Numbered from the stretch's first letter, positions 30,101 to 37,518 are shown. The stretch is 64,000 nucleotides of DNA from Lacihabitans sp. LS3-19 (GCF_024343575.1 NZ_RJUA01000008.1:1-64000); one strand, 5' to 3'. Program-made: numbers and translations. Notes: generated from the sequence alone by a model not told the origin.

Positions 30101-30517
30101 CCTATCAGCATATTTTAGTCCAAAATATTTATCTAAATCCGCTTCATCGGACATTCCATATGCTTCGGAGGCTTTCTTTATTCTTTCAAGACGTAGATTT
30201 CTATCAAAAAACAACTTAAAATCTGGCTTTGCTATGAGCGTTTGTAAAACCAAAGTTTGATGCTCACAAAGTGTATTTTTAATCGCTTCGCATGGACAAG
30301 TAAGCACAATATCATTTTCGAGCTGGCTTACTGCCACCTCAGGTAGGTTTTTACTTTGCGTATTTAATGCAAAAAGTGCATTATCAATTTCAATATTTAA
30401 AGGCTGAACATCAACATTTTTTAGTCCCAAACTAAGTTCTACCCCATACCTAAACGTATCCTTATAGGTAAGCGAACCTACTTGGCGGTTTTTTAGAATG
30501 TATGTTTGGGGGTGCAT
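27197..30517 (-). CDS. SNF2-family helicase/translocase with N-terminal SWIM zinc finger
   Basis: A 1106-residue DNA-dependent ATPase. An N-terminal SWIM-type motif (CPC...CEH, near residues 73-85) may bind DNA or protein. The long middle part (residues ~100-620) is the bacterial SNF2 'helicase-associated' region. Core motifs follow: motif I DDMGLGKTIQ near residue 675, motif II DESQ near residue 770, motif III LTGTPIEN, and in the C-terminal helicase lobe IFSQFVGML, GGVGLNLTEADYV and RVYRIGQ. These proteins remodel DNA-protein complexes, often linked to transcription or repair; the specific role is unknown. It is not next to restriction or defence genes. Confidence 0.92.
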   Translation of the reverse strand: MHPQTYILKNRQVGSLTYKDTFRYGVELSLGLKNVDVQPLNIEIDNALFALNTQSKNLPEVAVSQLENDIVLTCPCEAIKNTLCEHQTLVLQTLIAKPDFKLFFDRNLRLERIKKASEAYGMSDEADLDKYFGLKYADRQTYVVPLNTELIPVDENATSFLKSKLFVKKEEDQRPEQSEIPKQILVFRRNKFQETYSLELYKAALAKNGKIKAPFTIADPLNEVWEHENPDAIRFFTALAKVQKTGDWNDFQAIKSIVKNPLSLSFFISDSDVIQANNLKAVKLENASTGLNIKVKLKEPFYEVTTSISVNEHIYALQDIKIKFNCFFQIADRLVFISDVELLPIIKYFAEKRAIMLIYPSKFEVFRKEILDAMSDKVSLEYAFIKKKNKEKSIEWNTDYAIEKLIYLSDEKNFVNITPVVKYGNLEVAVHSKKQLIDIDPNGNHFAVERDEETELNFTALISRLHPEFAEQLAEGNYYYLHKQKFLDDNWFLDFFEILRENNIKVLGFNSLTNNRLSPYKANVEISVSSGIDWFDAKVKLKFGRKEVPLKVLHKSLRNKSKFVELDDGTLGLIPEDWIKKFDSYFKAGKLEGPLIRTPKSRFLDILDLYEEEVLSKETWAEINYLKTKFEHFETIENVEVPKELNATLRDYQKHGLNWLNFLDGFNFGACLADDMGLGKTIQIIAFLLTQKQKHPEQQSLIILPTSLLFNWLDEFSRFAPSLKIASHYGNSKLNSKVEIKGFDVILTTYGTLLSDLHFLKSISFNYIILDESQAIKNPESQRYRAVRTLVSRNKIVLTGTPIENNTYDLYGQLSFACPGLLGSKNYFKDIYAEPIDKFKETKRAEELRKKISPFILRRTKKQVIEELPSKTEMLIYCEMGLDQRAVYDTHEAELRDYLQHKTDEEVSPMHVLTGLTKLRQICNSPSLLPDDQYPNEVSSKIEVLLEQLEGQIAEHKILIFSQFVGMLDLIKKSLIERNIQFEYLTGQTKNRADKVKNFQENQEIRVFLISLKAGGVGLNLTEADYVYLVDPWWNPAVENQAIDRVYRIGQKNKVIAVRLICPNTIEDKMLKLQSSKKELAGKLVNTEADIFKAFNRKELLEVLGR

Positions 30518-30639
30518 TTGTCGGAATTAAGATTTTTAGGATTAGATGATTTTAAGATTTTTACTATAAAATATTTCTTCTTCTTTATTTACTTCATACC
30601 TAAAATCTTAAGTATAAAAATTCAGACAATTTACCCACA

Positions 30640-31029
30640 TTAATTCTTCTTATTCTCAGGATGATTAACATTGTAAACCCTCTTAAAATCAAGACTTTTA
30701 GCACCGAAATTTATCAATAATCCTATGGGTAAATTATAGGCTTGACAATAATTCATTGCTTGAGCTAAATGTACATCATCCATTTGAATTACTGCCTTAA
30801 TCTCTACCATTATGCAACCTTCAACAAAGAAATCTACCCTTCTGGTACCAATATCATGACCATCATAAAAAATGTTCATTGACATTTCTCTTTTAAATAT
30901 CAAACCTTGCTTTGTCATTTCTATATCTAAAGCTCTTTGGTAAATAACTTCCTGAAATCCATTACCGAGTACACTATGAACTGTCATAGCACATCCTATT
31001 ATCTTGTGTGTTATTTCTTTGTGTTTCAT
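30640..31029 (-). CDS. GxxExxY protein
   Basis: A 129-residue protein of the GxxExxY family (PD-(D/E)XK-like fold). The name-giving motif is GNGFQEVIYQRAL near residues 22-34, and VDFFVEGCIMVEIKAV holds the Asp, Glu and Lys of a nuclease-like core. The family is common in Bacteroidota and in environmental genomes; its role is not established and it is often considered a mobile or accessory single gene. It lies alone between the helicase and the phosphatase, with AT-rich gaps on both sides. Confidence 0.85.
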   Translation of the reverse strand: MKHKEITHKIIGCAMTVHSVLGNGFQEVIYQRALDIEMTKQGLIFKREMSMNIFYDGHDIGTRRVDFFVEGCIMVEIKAVIQMDDVHLAQAMNYCQAYNLPIGLLINFGAKSLDFKRVYNVNHPENKKN

Positions 31030-31141
31030 TTAATCAGAAAATTCATATTATACAATCAAAAAAAATATCCTATAGAATATTTCAAAAATTTAAATCCCAT
31101 AATCTCAAAATCCTAAAAATCCTAATTCCGACAATTAAGTT

Positions 31142-31627
31142 TCAATACCTCTCCACCTTCACCTTCCCCCTCCTCACGATATACAAATTGGAATATTCAT
31201 TATCTTCCAAATCTTTAGATAATACTTCTTTTTCAGCTAAACCATTGATAATGTACCTGATGGTATTGCTATGCCCAACTACCAAAGTATTCTTTTTAGA
31301 CTTTTTGAGCGTAGCGATAAACTCGGTTTGATTTTTTGCATCATAAATTTCAACTGGAATATGAATAGCATCGGAAAGCGGTTGTGCAGTACTTGTAGTC
31401 CTTACCGTTTGGGTAGAATATATCTTTTTGATTTTCTTATTTACTAAAATATCCTTCAATCTTTCCGCCCTTTGCATTCCAGCCTCAGTTAAAACTGGAT
31501 CGTTTTTAGGAGTGGAAGATTTCTCGGCATGCCTTACAACATAAAAACTTGTGGTACAGGAGTTTAAAGCCCATACCACAAGAAATACTATAAAAATATT
31601 TTTCCTAAAATTTATCAGACTGAACAT
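31142..31627 (-). CDS. Histidine phosphatase family lipoprotein (SixA-like)
   Basis: A 161-residue phosphatase of the phosphoglycerate mutase superfamily with a signal peptide and a Cys at the likely lipobox (LNSCTT). The catalytic RHAEK motif (phospho-His) is near residue 33 and the second His in VVGHSNTI near residue 118. It probably acts in the periplasm on small phosphoesters; the substrate is unknown. Its start overlaps the end of the sugar isomerase-like gene by 23 bases, so the two genes form an operon. Confidence 0.8.
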   Translation of the reverse strand: MFSLINFRKNIFIVFLVVWALNSCTTSFYVVRHAEKSSTPKNDPVLTEAGMQRAERLKDILVNKKIKKIYSTQTVRTTSTAQPLSDAIHIPVEIYDAKNQTEFIATLKKSKKNTLVVGHSNTIRYIINGLAEKEVLSKDLEDNEYSNLYIVRRGKVKVERY

Positions 31628-32531
31628 AGGCTTGTATCAATTTTTGTTCTCCTTCTTTGCCTGGAAACATATTCCCGTGTTCCATACCTAAAATAAACTC
31701 TTGTTTGTTTTCCTTCGCCTTGTCATGTATATGTTTGAAAAGGAAATTATAGTTCACTTCGCCAGTGGTTGGCTCTTTTCTGCCTGGTTCGTCGCCAATC
31801 TGAAAATACCCTATTTCTTCCCAAACCAAATCCATATTTCGGGTCAGTTCGCCTTCGTTGCGTTGCATGTGCCACATGTCAAACAGTATCTTGCACGAAG
31901 GACTATTGACAGCTTTACAAATCATATAACTTTGATCAGAATTCTGCAAAAACAAGTCTGGTGTATCGCTCAAAGGCTCCATCACCATAACTAAGCCGTG
32001 TGGCTCAAAAATATCACAAGCTCTGCGGTAAGCATCTATAACATTGGCTGTCTGGATACCCATTGGCAATTTTCTTTCAAAAAAACCAGGAACTACAGTC
32101 ATGTATTTTGCATTGGTTCTCTTAGCTACTTCCACAGACTCACGACAAGTTTTCAAGAAATTCTCCTTAAACTCAGTTTTCCCTGAAGCCAAAGATATTT
32201 TCCAGTTTTCGCCCCCGTCAATCACAAAAACACCCATTTTCATGCCCAGTTTTGCCATAGTTTCTCCAATCTTCTTTTGGGTTTCCACAGGTCTTTTTAG
32301 CATGCCATTGTCTTCCATTGCCTTAAAACCATTGTCAGCCATAAACTGCAACTGATCAAAAAGGTCATCGCCAGCCGAATTCTTAAACATGCCAAAATGA
32401 GGTGCATATAGCAATTTAAAATTGTTGGCATCCACTTTTATTGGATTTCCAAAAGTATTATTTAAGCCTCCGATACTAAGCAAAGAAGCTGCTCCAAGGC
32501 TTTTCTTAATAAAATCACGTCTATTTTCCAT
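31605..32531 (-). CDS. Sugar phosphate isomerase/epimerase-like TIM barrel, exported
   Basis: A 308-residue protein with a twin-arginine-like signal (ENRRDFIKKSLGAASLLSIGG). The rest is an AP-endonuclease-2/xylose-isomerase-like barrel related to hydroxypyruvate isomerase (VMEPLSDTPDLF, KILFDMWHMQRNEG, FQIGDEPGRKEPTTGEVNY, GMEHGN), with Glu, Asp, His and Glu positioned as metal ligands. Exported relatives are typical of planctomycetes and Bacteroidota and act on unknown sugars. It is translationally coupled to a downstream phosphatase, so the pair may process the same sugar phosphate. Confidence 0.8.
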   Translation of the reverse strand: MENRRDFIKKSLGAASLLSIGGLNNTFGNPIKVDANNFKLLYAPHFGMFKNSAGDDLFDQLQFMADNGFKAMEDNGMLKRPVETQKKIGETMAKLGMKMGVFVIDGGENWKISLASGKTEFKENFLKTCRESVEVAKRTNAKYMTVVPGFFERKLPMGIQTANVIDAYRRACDIFEPHGLVMVMEPLSDTPDLFLQNSDQSYMICKAVNSPSCKILFDMWHMQRNEGELTRNMDLVWEEIGYFQIGDEPGRKEPTTGEVNYNFLFKHIHDKAKENKQEFILGMEHGNMFPGKEGEQKLIQAYVQSDKF

Positions 32532-32627
32532 TTTTTAAAGGTTGATTATGAGAGAGATATAAAATTTTAAAATCTTTTTTGAACAAAAATTATATTTTTT
32601 CTTGAATTTGTCATAGATTTGCATCGC

Positions 32628-32695
32628 TATTTAACCTTAATAATCAATCAATCTTGACCTTATACTTAGCCTCCTGAGCAATCGGGAGGTTTTTT
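32628..32695 (+). ncRNA. Candidate short plus-strand RNA
   Basis: A perfect -7 box (TAGATTTG, 32614-32621) is followed about 50 bases on by a strong terminator (32670-32695), both on the plus strand, while both flanking genes are on the minus strand. The short stretch between has no start codon with a useful frame. A transcript of ~70 nt would end with the hairpin. No TTG is seen at the ideal -33 distance. I know no matching RNA family. Confidence 0.35.
32670..32695 (+). terminator. Plus-strand terminator overlapping the RidA stop codon
   Basis: CCTCC (32670-32674) pairs with GGAGG (32685-32689) across a 10-base loop, followed by TTTTTT (32690-32695). The T-run is on the plus strand, so it cannot serve the minus-strand RidA gene whose stop codon it overlaps; the minus strand has no T-run after the stem. 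Confidence 0.75.
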
Positions 32696-33062
32696 ATTTT
32701 ACGGCAATTACTGATATTTCCACATTCACATCTTTTGGCAATTTAGCCACTTGTACCGTTTCTCTTGCAGGTGGATTCTCTGGATAAAAACTCCCGTAGA
32801 CTTCGTTTACTATGGCAAAATCATCCATGTTTTTCAAGAAAATACTCGACTTTACAACATTCGTGTAATTCATCCCAGCTTCTGTCAATATATGCCCTAG
32901 ATTTTCCATAATTCTTTGCGTTTCGGCTTTAATATCTCCTAATGGAGCCAAATCCAAGGCTATTTGTCCTGAAACATAAAGTGTATCGCCAGCCAAAACG
33001 GCTTGAGAATAAGGCCCAATAGCCGCTGGTGCTTTTTCTGTAAATATGATTTTTTTGCTCAT
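32694..33062 (-). CDS. ridA: RidA family enamine/imine deaminase
   Basis: A 122-residue cytoplasmic protein that hydrolyses reactive 2-aminoacrylate-type enamines formed by PLP enzymes. The family pattern is complete: KAPAAIGPYSQAV near the start, LYVSGQIALD, and ARETVQVAKLPKDVNVEI with the substrate-binding Arg near residue 105 and the final acidic residue. It is a single-gene unit; its stop codon overlaps the T-run of a plus-strand terminator. Confidence 0.93.
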   Translation of the reverse strand: MSKKIIFTEKAPAAIGPYSQAVLAGDTLYVSGQIALDLAPLGDIKAETQRIMENLGHILTEAGMNYTNVVKSSIFLKNMDDFAIVNEVYGSFYPENPPARETVQVAKLPKDVNVEISVIAVK

Positions 33063-33153
33063 TTATTATTGATTTGAATAAAAGTAAAAATACGAGCATT
33101 TTTTGGTTTCATGTGTTTAGATTTAGCATTTTTGCAAAAAAAATAACCCAATT

Positions 33154-34542
33154 ATGAAATTTAAAATCTTTTTTATCCTCCTTATAAGCACATTTACAAC
33201 TTTTGCAAACCTAACAGTTCCTTCATTTTTTACCTCTAACATGGTTTTGCAACAAAAATCAAAAGTTAAAATATGGGGCTGGGGAAAAACGGGTGAACCA
33301 GTAGAAATTACTAGCAGTTGGGACAATGAAAAATATATATCTAAAGTAGATAATAACGGCAAATGGAGCATTGAAATCAATACACCTCAATATGGCGGAC
33401 CCTACGAAATAAAAATAAAAGGCTTCAATGAATTAAGCTTGAAAGATATTTTGATAGGTGAAGTTTGGGTAGTCTCAGGACAAAGCAACATGGAATGGAC
33501 TCCCAACGCTGGCATAGACGACGCAGCATCAGAAATAGCCAAAGCCAATTTTCCAGAAATAAGGTTTTTCTCTGTAAACCATGCCACTGCACCTTTTCCT
33601 CAACAAAACCTTAGTGGCGAATGGCAAGAATGTACACCCGAAACCATGAAAAATTTCAGTGCAATTGGGTATTTTTTTGCAAAACAAATTTACGAAAACA
33701 CACAAATCCCTATCGGAATAATAAATACATCATGGGGTGGTACACCTGCCGAGGCTTGGACACCTGAAGAGTACATAAAGGCAGATCCTGTGCTCAACAA
33801 AGACGCTTTGGGTCTAAAAGAAGTACCTTGGGGGCCTGTAAAAAACGCTGTTATCTATAACGCCATGGTCGCACCTTTGGCAGGCTTAAAAATCAAAGGC
33901 TTCCTTTGGTATCAGGGGGAATCAAACGTGATGAATGCCGCCAATTATGATAAATTATTGAGCACAATGATAAGTAGCTGGAGAAAAGCTTGGGCTGAGG
34001 AATTGCCGTTTTATTATGTGCAAATTGCTCCTTACAAATATGGGAACCCAGAGGAAGGTGTAATACTCAGAAACGCACAAAGAATGGCCGAATCAACACC
34101 AAACACTGCGATGGTGACGATATCTGACATAGGTAACGTAAACGATATTCATCCAAGAAACAAAAAAGATGTTGGAATAAGACTGGCCAATGTGGCTCTA
34201 AAAAATCTTTACAATGCCTACAACGGAAATATTTCAGGCCCAAAACTCCTTACTTTTGAGTCCAAAAAAGGTCATGTAACCTTATATTTTGATACAACAG
34301 ATCTTCATTGCGATAAAAACTGCCAAGATAATTTCGAGATAGCAGACATCAGTGGAGAGTTTAAAAAAGCCAATGTGAGAGTAAAAAGCAATTCGATTGT
34401 TTTAACTAATCACAAAATAAGTTACCCGATTTTTGCAAGGTTCGAATGGACCAACACCACCGAAGGCAGCCTAAAAAACTCCCAAGGTTTACCCGCATCA
34501 GCATTAATAACAGACAATTGGTGGAGCTTTAAAAACTATTGA
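33154..34542 (+). CDS. Sialate O-acetylesterase (SGNH fold), secreted
   Basis: A 462-residue exported esterase with a signal peptide (residues 1-19). Residues ~25-95 are an Ig-like beta domain (MVLQQKSKVKIWGWG) as found in this family, then the SGNH catalytic domain begins with VVSGQSNMEW (nucleophile Ser near residue 111). GTPAEAW, KGFLWYQGESN and the catalytic VNDIHPRNK (Asp and His near 331-334) complete the site. It removes O-acetyl groups from sialic acid or from plant or algal polysaccharides. No sialic acid genes are near, so the true substrate may be an acetylated polysaccharide. Confidence 0.88.
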   Translation: MKFKIFFILLISTFTTFANLTVPSFFTSNMVLQQKSKVKIWGWGKTGEPVEITSSWDNEKYISKVDNNGKWSIEINTPQYGGPYEIKIKGFNELSLKDILIGEVWVVSGQSNMEWTPNAGIDDAASEIAKANFPEIRFFSVNHATAPFPQQNLSGEWQECTPETMKNFSAIGYFFAKQIYENTQIPIGIINTSWGGTPAEAWTPEEYIKADPVLNKDALGLKEVPWGPVKNAVIYNAMVAPLAGLKIKGFLWYQGESNVMNAANYDKLLSTMISSWRKAWAEELPFYYVQIAPYKYGNPEEGVILRNAQRMAESTPNTAMVTISDIGNVNDIHPRNKKDVGIRLANVALKNLYNAYNGNISGPKLLTFESKKGHVTLYFDTTDLHCDKNCQDNFEIADISGEFKKANVRVKSNSIVLTNHKISYPIFARFEWTNTTEGSLKNSQGLPASALITDNWWSFKNY

Positions 34543-34555
34543 TGTTCTTTAGAAT

Positions 34556-34650
34556 GGAACACGGATGCAAATAGTATTGATATACTTGAGAATGGAACAC
34601 GGATGACACGGATGCAAGCAGCACGGATTAACACGGATTTTTTTTTTAAA
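34556..34650. repeat. Inverted copies of the downstream repeat
   Basis: Short units of the form GGAACACGGATG and CACGGATTAACACGGAT occur here four or five times. They are the reverse complement of the ATCCGTGT...TGTTCC core of the tandem repeat at 34712-34985, so the whole region could fold into long imperfect stems. Confidence 0.7.
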
Positions 34651-34711
34651 TCCTATTAAGACCATTAAATCAGTATCGTTTTATTGAATAAGATTCATAG
34701 TTTTCTAAAAA

Positions 34712-34985
34712 ATTTCTGTGCCTATCTGTACAATCTGCGTCATCAGTGTTCTAAAAAAATCTGTGCCTATCTGTCCAATCTGTGTCATCAGTGTTCAAAA
34801 ATAATCCGTGCCCATCTGTCCAATCTGTGTCATCAGTGTTCCAAAAAAATCTGTGCACATCTGTCCAATCCGTGTCATCAGTGTTCCAAAAAAAATCCGT
34901 GCACATCTACTTAATCTGCACCATTAGTAGTCAAAAAAAAAATCTGTGCACATCTGTCTAATCCGTGTCATCAGTGTTCCATCAC
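34712..34985. repeat. Six degenerate tandem copies of a ~46-bp unit
   Basis: Six consecutive units of about 45-48 bp share the pattern ATCTGTGCCTATCTGTC, CAATCTGTGTCATCAGTG and TTCCAAAAAA, with substitutions growing in the fifth copy. Open frames across it (for example 34684-34914) only reflect the repeat. It fills the gap between the convergent sialate esterase and exonuclease genes, and the last unit reaches to 12 bases from the exonuclease stop codon. Confidence 0.85.
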
Positions 34986-34996
34986 GTCGCACCAAA

Positions 34997-35503
34997 TCAA
35001 GAAAACAAAGGCATTTTATGGATTAAATATAGTTTTGCACATGCACGGGCATCTGAAAGGGCATTGTGGTGGTCGAGCGGAATATCATATCTCTCACAAC
35101 AGGCAGCCAAGTTGACTTTAAAGTTTCCTTTTTTTCTGAAAATCTTCACCGTACACTCCCAGCTAGACTTTATCCTAAGTTCGGAATAAGAAAGCCCGAA
35201 ATGCTCCATCGTGTGGTACAGAATATTCCTGTCGAAAGATTCATTATGAGCAACTACCAGCTTCCCTTCCATCAATTGCTTAATTTTAGGATAAACCTCC
35301 TCAAAAGTGGGAGCATCGAAAGTATCTTCTGATGTAATGCCGTGCACTTTGGTATTATGATACATGTATTCGTTGTTGGGTGGCTGTATTAGTGTATAAA
35401 ATTCCTCCACGATAACTTCGTTTTTTACATGCACTATACCTACCGCACAAGCACTGTTTCGGTGCCAAGTTGCTGTTTCAAAATCTATCGCTACAAATTC
35501 CAA
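34997..35503 (-). CDS. DnaQ-like 3'-5' exonuclease (DEDDh)
   Basis: A 168-residue exonuclease. Motif Exo I is VAIDFETATWHRNS with the catalytic Asp and Glu, Exo II is in VAHNESFDRNIL with its Asp, and Exo III is HHNALSDARACAKL with the His and Asp typical of the DEDDh class. At 168 residues it is a stand-alone domain like proteins annotated as 'exonuclease domain-containing' rather than the full polymerase epsilon subunit. Its last codons reach into the repeat region. A small zinc-binding protein gene starts 10 bases upstream of it, suggesting one transcript. Confidence 0.88.
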   Translation of the reverse strand: MEFVAIDFETATWHRNSACAVGIVHVKNEVIVEEFYTLIQPPNNEYMYHNTKVHGITSEDTFDAPTFEEVYPKIKQLMEGKLVVAHNESFDRNILYHTMEHFGLSYSELRIKSSWECTVKIFRKKGNFKVNLAACCERYDIPLDHHNALSDARACAKLYLIHKMPLFS

Positions 35504-35513
35504 TTTCTTACGT

Positions 35514-35753
35514 TTAATATCCCAATTTCTTTTCCCAAAAATACGCTTGACTCTGTTTCTTTATCTCGCCAGTTTCCATAGCCTTGGCTAGTCTCGGGTG
35601 CATATTTCCACGAGAAGTCAAATGCCAAGAGCCGCAATCTTCACATTGATACACCGCCACAGAAGTGTTTTGCACAAACCGGATGCGTGCCTCTAAAAGT
35701 GCATCTACAGCGAGATTTTCAGTAAGATAAGTTTTTTTCGAACAGCCAGCCAT
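35514..35753 (-). CDS. Small conserved protein with a CxxC zinc-knuckle-like motif
   Basis: A 79-residue protein with YQCEDCGSWHLTSRG near residues 40-54, a single CxxC followed by WHLTS. Similar small proteins with CxxCGxxHxTS occur in many Bacteroidota; none has a known role as far as I know. One CxxC plus the His could bind a metal with a partner. It is 10 bases upstream of the DnaQ-like exonuclease gene and probably co-transcribed with it, which hints at a nucleic acid role. Confidence 0.7.
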   Translation of the reverse strand: MAGCSKKTYLTENLAVDALLEARIRFVQNTSVAVYQCEDCGSWHLTSRGNMHPRLAKAMETGEIKKQSQAYFWEKKLGY

Positions 35754-35816
35754 TTCTCAATATTTTATCAAAAATAAAAAAACCTTTTTGATTCCCTGTT
35801 GCACTTTCAAAAAACT

Positions 35817-35824
35817 TACCTTTG
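35817..35824 (+). promoter_or_regulatory. -7 box of the CDF-like membrane gene
   Basis: TACCTTTG fits TAnnTTTG exactly and ends four bases before the ATG at 35828, so the message would be nearly leaderless. A TTG lies 15 bases further upstream (35799-35801), closer than usual. Confidence 0.45.
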
Positions 35825-35827
35825 AAT

Positions 35828-36460
35828 ATGGAAAATATAAAAGAAAAATATTACCAAACCGCCACCATCCTATCTTGGTTTACCATCATATACAACCTTC
35901 TAGAAGGCATAGTGAGTACTTTTTGGGGTTTTGAAGACGAGGCCCTTTCCCTTTTTGGATTCGGAGTCGATAGTTTTATAGAAATGATATCGAGTATCGG
36001 AATTTTGATCATGATAAAAAGAATTCAGAAAAATCCAGAAAGCCATACATCGGACTTTGAGAAAACGGCCTTAAAAATCACAGGATACTGTTTATATGGG
36101 CTCGCCATACTTTTGGTTTTGAGCTCAATTCTAAGTATTTATGAAAAACATCAGCCACAAAACACCTTACCTGGCGTGATAATCGCGAGTATTTCGATAG
36201 GTTTCATGTGGTATTTGATACAACAAAAAATAAAAGTCGGAAAAGCCCTAAACTCCGACGCCATCATATCAGATGCCAATTGTGCACGTGTTTGCATGTA
36301 TATGTCTATGGTGCTTTTAGCTTCCAGTTTCATCTATTATTTCACTAAAATCCCCTATATTGACGCTTTGGGAGCCATCGGCATCGCCTATTTTTCTTAT
36401 TCTGAAGGCAAGGAGTCTTTGGAAAAAGCGGCAGGCGTGCATGTTTGTCATTGTCATTGA
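35828..36460 (+). CDS. Cation-diffusion-facilitator-like membrane protein
   Basis: A 210-residue inner membrane protein with five or six hydrophobic segments. I start it at the ATG at 35828, two codons after an in-frame TTG. It resembles the transmembrane half of CDF metal transporters: LFGFGVDSFIEMISS aligns with the SDSxHxxxD-like metal site of helix 2 and the DANCARVCMYMS segment with the DAxHxxSD-like site of helix 5, but the second site is Cys-rich instead of His-Asp. The cytoplasmic C-terminal domain is absent and the protein ends in HVCHCH, a possible metal-binding tail. The ion is unknown. Confidence 0.7.
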   Translation: MENIKEKYYQTATILSWFTIIYNLLEGIVSTFWGFEDEALSLFGFGVDSFIEMISSIGILIMIKRIQKNPESHTSDFEKTALKITGYCLYGLAILLVLSSILSIYEKHQPQNTLPGVIIASISIGFMWYLIQQKIKVGKALNSDAIISDANCARVCMYMSMVLLASSFIYYFTKIPYIDALGAIGIAYFSYSEGKESLEKAAGVHVCHCH

Positions 36461-36532
36461 AAGCCATAAGACAATTTCGGAATTTCCCTATATTGCCCTG
36501 AGTTCGATATAAGATTATTACTTTTTAGATGA

Positions 36533-36718
36533 TTGCGTCCGTTCAGAGTCTCACTTAAGTGGATTCTGAAATTGAATGAAATTACTCACTAAGCATTTGA
36601 AATGTGCGGAGTTCCTATCGGGGACTCTGATGAGGCGAAAATATTTTTATTTTGATATTTGCAAGTAAGCGGCGAAGATGCCGCCAAAGAGGTAAAAAAC
36701 TTATTAGATGATGATTAA
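36533..36718 (+). pseudogene. Gene relic with two in-frame stops
   Basis: One frame reads LRPFRVSLKWILKLNEITH, stop, AFEMCGVPIGDSDEAKIFLF, stop, YLQVSGEDAAKEVKNLLDDD, stop. The composition is protein-like across both stops (charged, no low complexity), so this looks like the decayed 3' end of a gene. I do not recognise the family. A 10-bp perfect palindrome, CACTTAAGTG, lies inside near 36552-36561. Confidence 0.35.
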
Positions 36719-36762
36719 AAAGGGAGTTTATAAGGATTTGGGGAAACCATCAATCGCTTTAA

Positions 36763-36945
36763 TTAATGAACAAAGTAAAATCTGTTGTTAATTTTATATC
36801 CCAATTTAGAGTTTTTAAATATTGCTTTTTTCAGTTTAAAATCAGATTCAGCAGACTTTTTAAAATAAAGGCGATTGTAAGAATCAAGATAATGCCTTTC
36901 AAAATTTTCTAATTGAAAGATTTGATGTTTAGTATTTTCTCTCAT
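36763..36945 (-). CDS. Small basic protein with its own promoter
   Basis: A 60-residue ORF (MRENTKHQIFQLENF... KLGYKINNRFYFVH) rich in Lys, Tyr and Phe, with no known domain. I accept it because an excellent minus-strand promoter (36981-37010) lies about 35 bases before the ATG. The product could be a small regulatory protein or a remnant of a larger gene. It lies between a relic and a DUF3592 gene in a stretch of accessory DNA. Confidence 0.5.
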   Translation of the reverse strand: MRENTKHQIFQLENFERHYLDSYNRLYFKKSAESDFKLKKAIFKNSKLGYKINNRFYFVH

Positions 36946-36980
36946 ATATTGCGATATTTAAACAAAACAACATAATAATG

Positions 36981-37010
36981 CAAAAATACTATTATTCCAT
37001 TGATTGTCAA
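36981..37010 (-). promoter_or_regulatory. Bacteroidota-type promoter of the 60-residue ORF
   Basis: On the minus strand TTG (37010-37008) is followed after exactly 19 bases by TATTTTTG (36988-36981), which matches the TTG-N19-TAnnTTTG consensus in all fixed positions. Transcription would start near 36975. Confidence 0.65.
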
Positions 37011-37071
37011 CACCAAAGGGGGTATTAGTAGATACGTATTTTATATGTTGGAAAAATTTTAAAATGCAAAA

Positions 37072-37518
37072 ATGAAACCGATTATAATAATTTTAATATT
37101 TATTATATTCGATAGTTACTTAATATGGACATACGCAAAAATTTATTTCAAATTCCGTAAAATTTTTAAAAATGGAATTAGTGTTTCAGGGGAAATTATT
37201 GAATATCATATTGAGGAAAAGAAAAATGTAAAAACATATTTCCCTATTGTGAAGTTTAACACATTTTTTGGTGAAGTGTTAACCGAAAAAGCCAGTTTGG
37301 GATTAGATTACAAGCAATATCTTGTACAAGAAAAAAGTGTTATAATAAAATATTTAGAACAAAACCCGAAGGATTTTATTTTGGAGGAGACGAATCCTAC
37401 TAAAAGCATTGTAACAATGATTTCTTATATAATAATTACTACACCGATAGCTCTTTATTTTCTACTTAAAAATGAATTTGAGTTCTTGAAAAAATTAGAA
37501 AGTTTTTTAAATTTATGA
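37072..37518 (+). CDS. DUF3592-like membrane protein
   Basis: A 148-residue protein with one membrane helix at each end (residues ~3-25 and ~118-138) and a beta-rich loop between them. The loop pattern (SGEIIEYHIEEKKNVKTYFPIVKFNT...VIIKYLEQNPKDF) is that of DUF3592, which has no known function. It is a single gene flanked by spacer DNA with inverted repeats, so it may have arrived by transfer. A likely terminator follows at 37644-37687. Confidence 0.72.
   Translation: MKPIIIILIFIIFDSYLIWTYAKIYFKFRKIFKNGISVSGEIIEYHIEEKKNVKTYFPIVKFNTFFGEVLTEKASLGLDYKQYLVQEKSVIIKYLEQNPKDFILEETNPTKSIVTMISYIIITTPIALYFLLKNEFEFLKKLESFLNL

Noticed and set aside
30640-31029. GxxExxY protein as part of a restriction or phage-defence locus
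   Set aside because: The SNF2 helicase next door is separated by 120 bases and no methylase or other system gene is present; the pairing looks accidental.
34684-34914. Open frame of 76 codons with a repeating Cys/His/Leu pattern
   Set aside because: The peptide repeats only because the DNA is the ~46-bp tandem repeat; there is no independent coding evidence.
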